Made by a program: the position numbers and the translations under genes. Below the pieces are notes generated by a model. It saw nothing but the letters and a program-made list of their open reading frames with translations, made no database searches and had not been told where the DNA came from. Shown here one piece after another: positions 48,857 through 57,076 of a DNA stretch of 64,000 nucleotides. Source of the stretch: Microvirga calopogonii. Its GTDB lineage: Bacteria > Pseudomonadota > Alphaproteobacteria > Rhizobiales > Beijerinckiaceae. The stretch covers positions 1-64,000 of the forward strand of contig NZ_QDGA01000010.1 in the NCBI RefSeq assembly GCF_003347665.1, in the 5' to 3' direction. Positions within the stretch are counted from its first letter, which is position 1. Each line of letters starts with the position of its first letter.

Positions 48857-48972
48857 ACGTCATGGCCGGGACTGATCCCCGGATCAAGTCCGGGATCAGT
48901 CCCGGCCACCTCGATTGGATGAGCGCAGCGCCTCATTTGATCGAGATCACCGGCACAAGGCCGGTGATGACG
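48857..48972. repeat. Palindromic intergenic element, family B
   Basis: Starts GACGTCATGGCCGGGACTG and ends ACCGGCACAAGGCCGGTGATGACG, with the central hairpin CCCCGGATCAAGTCCGGG. It occupies the middle of the 322-base gap between the divergent ispH and Kef genes. No gene is supported in this gap; the rest should hold their promoters, but no consensus is clear. Confidence 0.85.
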
Positions 48973-49099
48973 AGAAAGGTTCCCTTCCGAACCTGTGCGG
49001 CAAAGCACCAAGCAGGGCAGTTCCGCTCAAGAAACGCTCGCCCTCGCCCTCTAGAATCCCTAGAAAGGTGCAGCAGCCCCTCACCTCCCCAGATCGCCC

Positions 49100-50950
49100 A
49101 TGGCCTCCACAGTTTCCCATGTCAGCTTCCTACCGCCTGTCCTGACTTTCTGCGGGGCGGCCGTCGTGGCCGTGCCCGTGTTCCGGCTGCTCGGGCTGAG
49201 CGCCGTTCTGGGCTACCTCGCGGCCGGCGTGGCCATCGGACCATCGGGCCTGAGCCTGGTGGAGGATCCGCAAACCATCGCCACAGTCGCGGAACTGGGC
49301 GTGGTGCTGCTCCTGTTCATCATCGGCCTGGAGCTGAAGCTGTCCCATCTTTGGGAAATGAAGCGGGATATCTTCGGCCTCGGCTTCGCCCAGCTGGCCG
49401 TGACCACTCTCTGCCTCGGCGCAGCGGCCTATGCCGTCGGCTTCTCGCCCAAGGCTTCGTTCGTCACCGGCGCGGCCGTCGCGCTCTCGGCGACGGCCAT
49501 CGCCCTGCAGATGCTGGGGGAGCGGAACGACCTGCAGACGCCTTATGGCCAGCGCTCCTTTGCGATCCTGCTGTTCCAGGACCTTTCGGTCGTTCCCCTC
49601 CTGGCCGTCCTGCCGCTTCTCGCCTCCGGCGCGGCCGCGGAGCACGGCTCGCTCACGGACCGCCTTCTGGCCGTCGGCGAAGCGCTGCTCGGCATCGGCG
49701 CGGTCGTGCTGATCGGCCGCTACGGGCTCAACCCCTTCTTCCGGATCCTTGCCCGCAGCGGCGCCCGCGAGGTCATGACCGCTTCGGCCCTGCTGGTTGT
49801 GCTCGGGGCCGCCCTTCTCATGCAGGAAGTCGGGCTCTCCATGGCGATGGGCGCTTTCCTCGCGGGACTGCTGCTCGCCGAATCGAACTTCCGGCACCAG
49901 CTCGAGGCCGATATCGAGCCCTTCCGCGGCATGCTGCTCGGCCTGTTCTTCATGAGCGTGGGCATGTCGATCGATCTCGCCCTCGTCCGCGAGCAATGGC
50001 TGCTGCTCGCCCTCGCGACACCCGCCGTGATCATCGGCAAGAGCCTTCTCATCGCTCTCCTGTCGCGGCTCTTCGGCGCGAGCTGGCGCGATGGACTGCG
50101 TTCGGGAGCGCTTCTGTGCACGGCGGGCGAGTTCGCCTTCGTCCTGCTCCCCGTCGCAACGGGACTCGGCCTCATGTCCTTGGCCGAAGCCCAGCCCGTC
50201 ACGGCGCTTGCCGCCATCACCATGCTTCTGGGCCCGCTCCTGTCGACCTTCGTGGAGAGAACGCTCGCCAAGAGCAGCGCAAGCGAAGACCAGCCGGATG
50301 AGTCCGGCCTTCTCAGCCATGAAGGCGAGCTCGAAAGCCGCGTTCTCGTGATCGGCTTCGGCCGCTTCGGCCAGATTGTGAACCAGGTCCTGCTGGCGCA
50401 AGGCATCGAAGCGACCGTGATCGACAAGGATGTGGAGCGCATTCGCGATGCGGGACGCTTCGGGCTTCAGGTCTATTACGGCGACGGAACCCGCCTCGAC
50501 GTGCTGCGCGCGGCCGGCGCCGAGAAGGCCGAAATGATCTGCATCTGCATCGACGATCACGACGCCATCCTGAAGATCATCGAGATCATTCACGAAAACT
50601 TCCAGAATGCCCGCAGCTTCGTGCGCGCCTTCGATCGCATCCACGCCATCGAGCTCATGAACCGGGATGTGGATTATCAGATCCGCGAGGTCTTCGAATC
50701 CGCCATCGTGTTCGGACGGGCGGCACTCGAGGAACTCGGGACCGAGTCCGAGGCCGCCGCCGCCGCGGCCAACGACGTGCGCAAGCGCGATATCGCACGT
50801 CTCGTGCTGCAGAAGGAGGTCGGCTCGATGGGCGGTGCCGAGCTGGTGGTGGGCGCCAAGATCACTCCGGAGCCGCTCACCGTTCCGACGAGCCGGGCCA
50901 GGGCTCTCAGTCCCGAAACGCGGGACATTCTCGGTGAAGGCGTGTTGTGA
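49100..50950 (+). CDS. CPA2-family K+/H+ antiporter (KefB/KefC-like)
   Basis: A 616-residue membrane transporter. An Na+/H+ exchanger domain of about twelve helices (residues 8-390) is followed by a TrkA-N/RCK nucleotide-binding domain (from about 412: VLVIGFGRFGQIVNQVL, GxGxxG type). The FQDLSVVPLLAVLPLL segment with Gln-Asp in the transport core is typical of KefB/C. The glutathione-adduct gating known in E. coli KefC cannot be assumed. The stop overlaps the MATE gene start (TGATG), so both are coupled. Confidence 0.9.
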   Translation: MASTVSHVSFLPPVLTFCGAAVVAVPVFRLLGLSAVLGYLAAGVAIGPSGLSLVEDPQTIATVAELGVVLLLFIIGLELKLSHLWEMKRDIFGLGFAQLAVTTLCLGAAAYAVGFSPKASFVTGAAVALSATAIALQMLGERNDLQTPYGQRSFAILLFQDLSVVPLLAVLPLLASGAAAEHGSLTDRLLAVGEALLGIGAVVLIGRYGLNPFFRILARSGAREVMTASALLVVLGAALLMQEVGLSMAMGAFLAGLLLAESNFRHQLEADIEPFRGMLLGLFFMSVGMSIDLALVREQWLLLALATPAVIIGKSLLIALLSRLFGASWRDGLRSGALLCTAGEFAFVLLPVATGLGLMSLAEAQPVTALAAITMLLGPLLSTFVERTLAKSSASEDQPDESGLLSHEGELESRVLVIGFGRFGQIVNQVLLAQGIEATVIDKDVERIRDAGRFGLQVYYGDGTRLDVLRAAGAEKAEMICICIDDHDAILKIIEIIHENFQNARSFVRAFDRIHAIELMNRDVDYQIREVFESAIVFGRAALEELGTESEAAAAAANDVRKRDIARLVLQKEVGSMGGAELVVGAKITPEPLTVPTSRARALSPETRDILGEGVL

Positions 50951-52329
50951 TGGATGCCAGTCCTTCCGCAAAAACGGCCGAGGCGCCGACTGAGCCCCCG
51001 CGCTTCGTCGTCGGCTCGACCATGCGCCATGTTCTCGTCATGACGGGAACGGGAGCGGCCGGTCTCGTGGCCATCTTCATCGTCGACCTCGTGTCACTCC
51101 TCTACATTTCCTGGCTGAACGACCCGAGTCTGACGGCCGGCGTCGGCCTCGCCACGGTCGTGATGTTCTTCACGGTCTCGATCAATGTGGGCCTGATGAT
51201 TCCCATCGGGGCACTCGTCTCCCGGGCTCTCGGCGCACGCCGGCCCAACGATGCCCGTCGATTGGCGACCTCGTGCAGCATCCTCATGGCGGCCGTCGCG
51301 GCCGTGGTCAGTCTCGTCCTCCTGCCCCTGCTGCCCACGATCCTGACCATGATCGGCGCCGGGGAGCAGACCTACGAGGTGGCACGGAACTTCCTCTGGA
51401 TCGCGCTGCCGACCAACGTTCTCATGGCCATCGGCATGGCTTTCTCAACTGTCCTGCGCGCGGCTGGCGATGCCAAGCGCAGCATGTACGCCACCTTGTC
51501 GGTTGCGGCCGTCACGGTCGTCCTCGATCCCATCCTCATCTTCGGACTGGGTCTGAAGACCAACGGTGCGGCGATCACCATCAACATCGCGCGCGTCGCC
51601 TATGTCTATGTGAGCTTTCTTTATCTCACGCGCGCTCATGACCTGCTGGGGCGGCCGAACTGGAAAACGATCGCTGCCGATGCAAGACCGTTCTTCGCCA
51701 TCGCGATCCCGGCCATTCTCACCAACATCGCGGCTCCGGCGGCCAACGCCTTCTTCACCGGCGTGATGGCACGGTTCGGCGATCAGGCGATTGCCGCTTC
51801 CGCCATCATAGACAGGGTTACGCCCGTGTCCTTCGCTGGCGTCTTCGCACTCGCCGGTGCCATCGGCCCCGTTCTCGGACAGAACTGGGGTGCGCAGCGT
51901 TATGATCGCATGAAGCAAACGCTCAAGGATGCGCTGACCTTCACGATCGTCTACGTGGGCAGCGTATGGCTGCTCCTCGTCCTCATGCAGGTTCCAATCA
52001 CGCGAGCTTTCAACGCACCTCCGGCAACCGCCGAGATCGTCCAGGTCTTCTGCCAGCTCAGCGGCTTCATCTGGTTCTTCGTCAGCCTCGTCTTCGTGGC
52101 GAATGCCTCGTTCAACAACCTTGGCTACCCGTTGCTGTCCACCTTCTTCAACTGGGGCCGGGCCACGCTGGGTATGATCCCCTTCGCCTATTTCGGCGCC
52201 GAGATCGGCGGGCCCAAGGGGGCCCTTGTGGGGATCGGGGCGGGATCCGTTGTGTTCGGAATCGCTGCCGTCATCACTGCGTTCTGGACAATCCGGCGCC
52301 TTGAGAGGCAAGCTGTTCCGGCGGTGTGA
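50950..52329 (+). CDS. MATE-family efflux transporter
   Basis: A 459-residue multidrug and toxin extrusion-type exporter with twelve transmembrane helices in two related halves. The first half shows LVSLLYISWLNDPSLTAGVGLAT and IPIGALVSRALGARRPNDARR; the second half has GVFALAGAIGPVLGQNWGAQRYDRMKQ. Substrates are unknown; such proteins use H+ or Na+ gradients. The ATG shares one base with the stop of the Kef gene, suggesting a shared stress-related transcript. A preceding GTG codon (50947) could also start translation. Confidence 0.9.
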   Translation: MDASPSAKTAEAPTEPPRFVVGSTMRHVLVMTGTGAAGLVAIFIVDLVSLLYISWLNDPSLTAGVGLATVVMFFTVSINVGLMIPIGALVSRALGARRPNDARRLATSCSILMAAVAAVVSLVLLPLLPTILTMIGAGEQTYEVARNFLWIALPTNVLMAIGMAFSTVLRAAGDAKRSMYATLSVAAVTVVLDPILIFGLGLKTNGAAITINIARVAYVYVSFLYLTRAHDLLGRPNWKTIAADARPFFAIAIPAILTNIAAPAANAFFTGVMARFGDQAIAASAIIDRVTPVSFAGVFALAGAIGPVLGQNWGAQRYDRMKQTLKDALTFTIVYVGSVWLLLVLMQVPITRAFNAPPATAEIVQVFCQLSGFIWFFVSLVFVANASFNNLGYPLLSTFFNWGRATLGMIPFAYFGAEIGGPKGALVGIGAGSVVFGIAAVITAFWTIRRLERQAVPAV

Positions 52330-52367
52330 GAAATCAGCCGCAGCGTTTCACCGTTGAGGAGGCTGCC

Positions 52368-53087
52368 ATGTTCAACTGGTTCGACCTGATGCGCCAAGCC
52401 CAGACCAGTGCAGCCTTGGCCTCCCTCGCCCAGCAATTCAACCTGTCGGGCGATCAGACCCAGAAGACCATGGCGGCCTTCATGCCCGCCTTCGCCATGG
52501 CGCTGCAGCACGCCACCGCGTCCAGCGACCCGATGCGCCTCTTCCAGCCGATGATGAGCGGCGCCTACCAGAATTTCTGGCAGGCCGCCGGCAACCCTTT
52601 CACACCGCAAGCGCAGCAAGAAGGCAGGCGGCTCCTGGACCAGCTCTTCGGCTCCGACGAGATCAGCCGTCGCGTCGCGCATCAGGCCGCCGATTATGCG
52701 GGAATCAGCACCGAGACCATGCAGCAATTGCTGCCGCTTCTCGCAGGCATCCTGGCCGGAGGCATGTCTCACTGGATGACTGCACACGCACAGGCCCTGC
52801 AATCCTTCGCGTCCTCAAAAGACGCGTCCGGCAGCGGTAATCCCTGGGCCGATCTCTGGGCCGGATGGATGACCGCGACGAATCCTGAGAAGAAGCATGC
52901 CAACCCGTTCGAGGACATGATGGCAAGCGTACTCAAGGCTCCGCCTCCCAAGGTATCGCAGGAAGCCTCCTCCGCTCCTTCCTTCGATGAGATGATGGAA
53001 AAGGGACGCGAGATGCAGCTGCAGTATCTCGCGTCCCTCCAATCGATCTTCACCGATGCCTGGCAAAGCCAGGATAAGAAGGCTTAG
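52368..53087 (+). CDS. DUF937-like protein
   Basis: A 239-residue soluble protein. The first ~50 residues (FDLMRQAQTSAALASLAQQFNLSGDQTQKTMAAFMPAF) match the helical repeat seen at the start of DUF937 proteins. The middle has an amphipathic LLPLLAGILAGGMSHWM segment, and the C-terminal third is rich in Met, Pro and Ser. The function is unknown; no signal peptide is present. GAGGAGG lies about six bases before the ATG. Its stop codon overlaps the convergent DUF1127 stop (shared TTAG). Confidence 0.7.
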   Translation: MFNWFDLMRQAQTSAALASLAQQFNLSGDQTQKTMAAFMPAFAMALQHATASSDPMRLFQPMMSGAYQNFWQAAGNPFTPQAQQEGRRLLDQLFGSDEISRRVAHQAADYAGISTETMQQLLPLLAGILAGGMSHWMTAHAQALQSFASSKDASGSGNPWADLWAGWMTATNPEKKHANPFEDMMASVLKAPPPKVSQEASSAPSFDEMMEKGREMQLQYLASLQSIFTDAWQSQDKKA

Positions 53088-53410
53088 GCACACCGCTTGA
53101 TCGGCGTCACCATGGGAACCACGGGTCGAACCGGCTTCGCCGAATAGCCGGGTCTTTCAGCCCGGGAGTGCCGCTCCGCACTTCGAACCAACACCCATGA
53201 CGGATTGCGGATAAGCGGTTCATCGAGAGCGCTCGTCACATCGCTGCGCGTCAGGCCGATATCCGCGAGCATTCGATCGTCGAACTCGGCGAGATGCCTG
53301 ACCTCCCGGCGATGCTTCAACGCGGTCACAAGATTCGTGAGGGCACGGGCCAACAGCCCCAGAGCGGCCGTTCCTGAGAAGGTCATGGACGAAAATGCAG
53401 ACCGGTTCAT
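53084..53410 (-). CDS. DUF1127 protein with long C-terminal tail
   Basis: A 108-residue protein. The DUF1127 core (HRREVRHLAEFDDRMLADIGLTRSDV, about residues 35-60) is a short Arg-rich helix pair found in many small alphaproteobacterial proteins, often stress-induced and linked to phosphate or RNA metabolism in recent work. Typical members are 45-75 residues; here a ~45-residue Arg/Pro/Val tail is added. AAGGAGA lies upstream of the ATG at 53410. The motif array at 53458-53580 begins 48 bases upstream of the start, within the promoter region. Confidence 0.8.
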   Translation of the reverse strand: MNRSAFSSMTFSGTAALGLLARALTNLVTALKHRREVRHLAEFDDRMLADIGLTRSDVTSALDEPLIRNPSWVLVRSAERHSRAERPGYSAKPVRPVVPMVTPIKRCA

Positions 53411-53457
53411 CGGAGGTCTCCTTGCTCTCACGTTCGATTCGTCGGCTTAGAACGCTG

Positions 53458-53580
53458 TGGAACGGGCGTTTCAGGCGTTCCAGCGTTTCAACGTGTTTCA
53501 GCGGCCGTTCCAGGAATTTAGGCTGGAACGTTTCAGCGCGTTCCAGCAGACCGTTCCAGGTGACGTTCCACGGTGTTCTA
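53458..53580. repeat. CGTTCCA motif array 1, upstream of DUF1127 and LysR genes
   Basis: The heptamer CGTTCCA, or its complement TGGAACG, occurs exactly at 53458, 53476, 53506, 53524, 53539, 53552 and 53564. Close variants (CGTTTCA or TGTTTCA) lie at 53467, 53484, 53494 and 53529. Most copies are spaced 8-13 bases, near one helical turn. Most are on the plus strand. The palindrome TGGAACGTTTCA is at 53524-53535. The array fills the centre of the 331-base gap between two divergent genes. A second array, mostly in opposite orientation, is at 55704-55807. Confidence 0.85.
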
Positions 53581-53741
53581 CGACTTTTCCTGGAAGCACC
53601 TACCAATGGGCTTCCATGCAACTCCTTGATTTTCCTGACTTATTTCTCAGGATATGGAAGGTTGTACCAGATGCTTTTCATCACTTGAAACGATTGTTTG
53701 AGATATGTATCATCAACTTGATTGATGATGAGGGTGTCGCC

Positions 53742-54632
53742 ATGCATCTGCTTGATATCGACCAGCTTCGGACCTTCGTGGCCATCGCGGATACGGGGTC
53801 GTTCACCCGCGCGGCGGAGATCGTGCACAAGACGCAGAGCGCGGTGTCCATGCAGATGAAGCGGCTGGAGGACCGGGTCGGCAAGGCGATCTTCGAGCGC
53901 GACGGGCGCCTGTCGAAGCTTACCGACGAGGGCGAGCGCCTGCTCGACTACGCGCGCCGGATCGTGCGGCTGAACGCGGAATGCATGGCCTCCTTCAACG
54001 AGCACGAGCTGACCGGCCGGGTGCGCCTCGGCCTTCCCGACGACTACGCCGACCGCTACCTGCCGGAGATCCTGGCCCGCTTCTCGCGCTCCAACCCGAA
54101 GGCCGAGGTGACGGTGATGTGCGAGCCGACGCCGAACCTGATCGAGCGGGTGCAGCACGGAGATATCGACCTCGCGATCATCACCCATGTGGACCGCCGC
54201 GGCCCGTCCGAGATCGTGCGCATCGAGCAGCTGTTGTGGATCACCTCGGCCCGCCACGGGGTGCACGAGGAGAGCCCGATTCCCCTGGCGCTCGGCCGCC
54301 CGAGCTGCGACTGGCGCCACTCCGCCACGGAGGCGCTGGAAAGCGCCGGCCGCCCCTTCCGCGTGGCCTATGTGAGCTGGCACTCGACCGCCGTGGGCGC
54401 GGCGGTGCTCGCGGGTCTCGCGGTCTCCGTCCTGCCGGAAAGCGCCGTGCGTCCCGGCATGCGGATCCTCGGTCCCTCGGACGGCTTCCCGGCCCTGCCC
54501 TCGTGCAAGATCGGCCTGATCCGCGCCCGCGGCGAGGAGAACCCGCTCGCCGATGCGCTCGGTTTCCACATCAAGCAGTCCCTGGACAATCTCGGCTCGA
54601 CCCGCACGATGGCGCCGCTGGCGGCGGAGTAG
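53742..54632 (+). CDS. LysR-family transcriptional regulator
   Basis: A 296-residue regulator with the N-terminal helix-turn-helix domain (about 4-62: IDQLRTFVAIADTGSFTRAAEIVHKTQSAVSMQMKRLEDRVG). The effector-binding domain covers about 90-290 and resembles the LrhA-like group. The ATG at 53742 follows an AT-rich leader (ATCAACTTGATTGATGATG). The gene converges with the EamA exporter gene. Regulator-exporter pairs of this sort often control efflux, but LysR genes are usually divergent from their targets, so this is inference. Both genes are bracketed by CGTTCCA arrays. Confidence 0.9.
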   Translation: MHLLDIDQLRTFVAIADTGSFTRAAEIVHKTQSAVSMQMKRLEDRVGKAIFERDGRLSKLTDEGERLLDYARRIVRLNAECMASFNEHELTGRVRLGLPDDYADRYLPEILARFSRSNPKAEVTVMCEPTPNLIERVQHGDIDLAIITHVDRRGPSEIVRIEQLLWITSARHGVHEESPIPLALGRPSCDWRHSATEALESAGRPFRVAYVSWHSTAVGAAVLAGLAVSVLPESAVRPGMRILGPSDGFPALPSCKIGLIRARGEENPLADALGFHIKQSLDNLGSTRTMAPLAAE

Positions 54633-54641
54633 CGCGCTGTC

Positions 54642-54666
54642 CGGCGAAGTGGGCACCGGTTCGCCG
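54642..54666. other. Hairpin between convergent LysR and EamA genes
   Basis: CGGCGAA (54642-54648) pairs with TTCGCCG (54660-54666) in the 60-base convergent gap. The core GTGGGCACCGG resembles the centre of family A elements. There is no T-run on either strand, so terminator function is uncertain. Confidence 0.45.
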
Positions 54667-54692
54667 ACAAGACAACGTGCCGGGAAAATCGC

Positions 54693-55622
54693 TTACTTTG
54701 CCACGGGCCTGCGCAGCACGAGCACGTTGCCCGCGAGCGCCAGCACGACGCCGATCACCGCAAGCGGCGTCCACACATAGCCCTCGATCAGGGTCGAGAC
54801 CGTGAGCGCCACGATGGGGAACAGCACCGTGGCGTAGCCCGCCCGCGCGGCGCCGAGCCGCCGCAGCAGGGTGAGGTAGGACATGAAGGCCAGCACCGAC
54901 GCGCCGATGGAGAGATAGAGCAGCGAGCCGACGTACTTCACCGTCGGCTCGATGATGAAGGCGTTGCCGCGCAACAGGTTCAACGCCAGCAGCACCGCGC
55001 AGCCATAGGTCATGCCCCAGGCGGTGGCGGAGAGAAGCGGCACGCCCCGGCGCTGCACCACCGTCGAGATCATGTTGCCCGAGCAGAAGAACAGCGTTCC
55101 CATCACGCAGAGCGCAAGGCCCTTGAGCGCCGCCGCGTTGAAGCCCGCGCCGGTGATTTCCGGCCAGAACAGGAACACGATGCCCGCCACCCCGATCACG
55201 CCGCCGAGCGCCACCCGCGGCTCGACCTTCTGCCGGAAGACGAGGAAGCCGAGCACCAGGTTGAACACGGAGGCGAGCGAGAACACCACCGAGAGCAGCC
55301 CGGACGGCACGCTCAAACCGCCGTAATAGAACGAGATGAAGTTGAACGAGAACAGGCAGCACCCCACCGCCGCGAATCGCAGGTGATCGGCGAGCGCAAA
55401 GCGCACCCGGTGCCCGGTGACGAGCACCCAGCCCCACATGAGCGCGGCCGCGAGCAGGAACCGCCACAGCACCGACATCTCCGGCGCCACGACCCCGAGC
55501 TGCGCCCGGATCCCGATCCAGCTCACGCCCCACAGGAACACGGTGGCGGCGTAGAGCCCCAATGTCGTCCCGTCGAGCCCTTTCACGCTTTGACCCGGCA
55601 TGGCCGCAGCAGCGTCAGTCAT
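54693..55622 (-). CDS. EamA/DMT-family exporter (RhaT-like)
   Basis: A 309-residue drug/metabolite transporter with ten transmembrane helices in two EamA repeats (about 20-150 and 165-300). Typical segments are FLWGVSWIGIRAQLG, SEMSVLWRFLLAAALMWGW-like helix 2, and the second repeat VPLLSATAWGMTYG. The substrate is unknown; relatives export amino acids, sugars or drugs. The ATG at 55622 (MTDAAAAMPG) fits. Array 2 of the CGTTCCA motif starts 82 bases upstream of the start codon, in the promoter region. Confidence 0.88.
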   Translation of the reverse strand: MTDAAAAMPGQSVKGLDGTTLGLYAATVFLWGVSWIGIRAQLGVVAPEMSVLWRFLLAAALMWGWVLVTGHRVRFALADHLRFAAVGCCLFSFNFISFYYGGLSVPSGLLSVVFSLASVFNLVLGFLVFRQKVEPRVALGGVIGVAGIVFLFWPEITGAGFNAAALKGLALCVMGTLFFCSGNMISTVVQRRGVPLLSATAWGMTYGCAVLLALNLLRGNAFIIEPTVKYVGSLLYLSIGASVLAFMSYLTLLRRLGAARAGYATVLFPIVALTVSTLIEGYVWTPLAVIGVVLALAGNVLVLRRPVAK

Positions 55623-55703
55623 GGCGTTCCGTCCCTTCTCGAAGCATCCGGAATACGCTCCGCCAGCCATCAGGACAAATGATGATAACTGATCGATCAC
55701 CCT

Positions 55704-55807
55704 TGGAACGGTGATGAAACGTTCCAGGCTCTGCCCCTAGGGAAAGCCGTGGAACGCCCCGCTGGAACGGCGCTGGAACGGTTGGAACAGCTGGAACGGG
55801 CGTTCCA
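55704..55807. repeat. TGGAACG motif array 2, upstream of EamA and GIY-YIG genes
   Basis: Exact TGGAACG or CGTTCCA copies lie at 55704, 55720, 55750, 55763, 55774, 55792 and 55801, with one-mismatch copies at 55715 (TGAAACG) and 55783 (TGGAACA). In the right half the starts are 9-13 bases apart. The palindrome TGAAACGTTCCA at 55715-55726 is the exact reverse complement of the one in array 1. Most copies read on the opposite strand from array 1, so the two arrays form large inverted flanks of the LysR-EamA pair. Confidence 0.85.
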
Positions 55808-55904
55808 ACGGGAAGTCGTCCTGGATGGGACCGGACCAGAGAGTTCAGACATTGCAGGAAGAATGAAACTTCATATCATGGCGCTGCCGCGATGTGAGAA
55901 GCCC

Positions 55905-56192
55905 ATGCCCTATTATGTCTATCTCCTTGCGAGCCGCCGCCACGGCACGCTCTACCTGGGTGTGACGAACGATCTTGCGCGGCGAGTCGACGAGCACAAA
56001 CGCAAGGTCATTCCCGGCTTTTCGGCCCTCTACGACATCTCCCGTCTCGTCTGGTATGAGGTCTACGACCGGATCGACGAAGCCATCGCCCGCGAGAAAA
56101 GCCTCAAGAAGTGGCGCCGCGATTGGAAGGTCACTCTGATCGAGGAGATGAACCCCGACTGGTCGGATCTTTATCCCAGCTTGAATGGGTAA
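55905..56192 (+). CDS. GIY-YIG nuclease-domain protein
   Basis: A 95-residue protein made only of a GIY-YIG domain. It reads YYVYLLASRRHGTLYLGVTNDLARRVDEHK, where YVY-TLYLGVT replaces GIY-YIG, with Arg and His in LARRVDEHK and the Glu in EAIAREKSLKKW. Such short proteins resemble the UPF0213/YhbQ type; their role in DNA repair or as relics of mobile endonucleases is unsettled. ATG 55905 was chosen; in-frame ATGs at 55863 and 55878 would add a non-conserved leader. It is followed directly by a palindromic element. Confidence 0.83.
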   Translation: MPYYVYLLASRRHGTLYLGVTNDLARRVDEHKRKVIPGFSALYDISRLVWYEVYDRIDEAIAREKSLKKWRRDWKVTLIEEMNPDWSDLYPSLNG

Positions 56193-56210
56193 AGAGCTCA
56201 CGCCCTTCCC

Positions 56211-56346
56211 GTCATTCCGGGGCGCGCCTTCGGCGCGAACCCGGAACCCATAACCTCGACATAGAAAGAGTGAGCGAGCAGCGTCACGCCTCCTGCAACG
56301 TCAGCGTTTCTGGGTTCCGGGTTCCGCTGCGCGGCCCCGGAATGAC
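56211..56346. repeat. Palindromic intergenic element, family C
   Basis: Left arm GTCATTCCGGGGCGCGCC then TTCGGCGCGAACCCGGAACCC. Right arm TGGGTTCCGGGTTCCGCTG then GCGGCCCCGGAATGAC. The middle (about 60 bases) is not paired. A second copy with a diverged middle is at 59693-59858. Similar elements are well known from Rhizobiales intergenic DNA. Confidence 0.85.
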
Positions 56347-56360
56347 AATGGTCGCCAATC

Positions 56361-56388
56361 TTGACCGGTCTCCGCCTCACATTATAAT
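56361..56388 (+). promoter_or_regulatory. Near-consensus sigma-70 promoter before the HTH gene
   Basis: TTGACC (56361-56366), a 16-base spacer and a perfect TATAAT (56383-56388). It lies in an AT-rich patch right after a family C element and is one of the best promoter matches in the window. The predicted start near 56395 excludes the ATG codons at 56387 and 56393 as translation starts and favours GTG 56426. Confidence 0.65.
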
Positions 56389-56425
56389 GTTCATGTTTTG
56401 TTCTTATTTGACGAGATTGATTGTC

Positions 56426-57076
56426 GTGACGTCCCCCACTTCCCCCGTCCCGTCCGACCCGGACCACGCCGGCCCCTCGGGGTTCCGCCAAAAGCTCCCG
56501 CCTGAGCGGATCGCCCTGTTGCGCGAATGGGTGGAATGCACCACCCGCCCGTTCAAGAAGATCGGCAAGGAACTCGGCGTCTCGCCCGCGACGATCTCGC
56601 GTTATGCGAAGGAAGGCGGCTGGAAGCGCCCGGCGGGAGCGGCTCCGCCGCCCGCCATCGCCCGACGCAACCCGGCGCCCGCGCGCCGGCAGGGCGACGC
56701 CCCACCCCTCCCTCCGGCCCCTCGGGATAGGACTACCCCATCAGCCCATCCGCGCGAGCACATCGTCGAACGGCTCTGGACCCTGGCGGAGCGCCACGCC
56801 GAGGTCCTGGAGACCCAGCCCATCGAGCGCGCCGAACGCTCCCTCCAGCCGCTCGCCCGCCTCACCCGCACGCTCGGCGAGATCGACAAGCACGTCCGCC
56901 CGCCCCTGCCCGCACAGGAAGACGAGGCCGGCTACGAGATCGACGCCCCCAAGCCCCGCCGCACGCTCAACGAGCTGCGCGACGAACTCGCCGCCCATCT
57001 GGAGCGCATCAACCGTGAGGAAGGTTATGGCTGGGACGTGCGGGAATGGTGGTTCAAGGATGGCGGGGGGATTTAG
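56426..57076 (+). CDS. HTH-containing protein of unknown function
   Basis: A 216-residue protein. A helix-turn-helix is visible near residues 30-55 (PFKKIGKELGVSPATISRYAKEGGW), of the kind found in terminase small subunits and Sigma70-r4/resolvase-like domains. A low-complexity Pro/Ala/Arg linker (about 58-100) follows, then a helical region (IVERLWTLAERHAEVLE, LQPLARLTRTLGEIDKH) and a C-terminal LNELRDELAAHLERINREEG helix. I do not recognise the family. The GTG start is inferred from the promoter position. It could be a DNA-binding protein derived from a phage terminase small subunit; no other phage gene is nearby. Confidence 0.6.
   Translation: MTSPTSPVPSDPDHAGPSGFRQKLPPERIALLREWVECTTRPFKKIGKELGVSPATISRYAKEGGWKRPAGAAPPPAIARRNPAPARRQGDAPPLPPAPRDRTTPSAHPREHIVERLWTLAERHAEVLETQPIERAERSLQPLARLTRTLGEIDKHVRPPLPAQEDEAGYEIDAPKPRRTLNELRDELAAHLERINREEGYGWDVREWWFKDGGGI

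Noticed and set aside
47689..50301. An 870-codon plus-strand frame spanning thrB, ispH and the Kef gene
   Set aside because: It crosses three firmly identified genes in the wrong frame or strand, and its composition is Arg/Pro/Gly-rich without family motifs.
53458..55807. CRISPR array
   Set aside because: The repeated unit is only seven bases with irregular 8-13 base steps and no uniform spacers; no cas gene is in the window.
53458..55807. EcfG general-stress promoters (GGAAC with CGTT) inside the arrays
   Set aside because: GGAAC and CGTT are both frequent, but the pairs I checked are separated by about 3, 9-10, 12-13 or 20-22 bases, not the 16-17 expected. The idea stays open only if start sites are mapped there.
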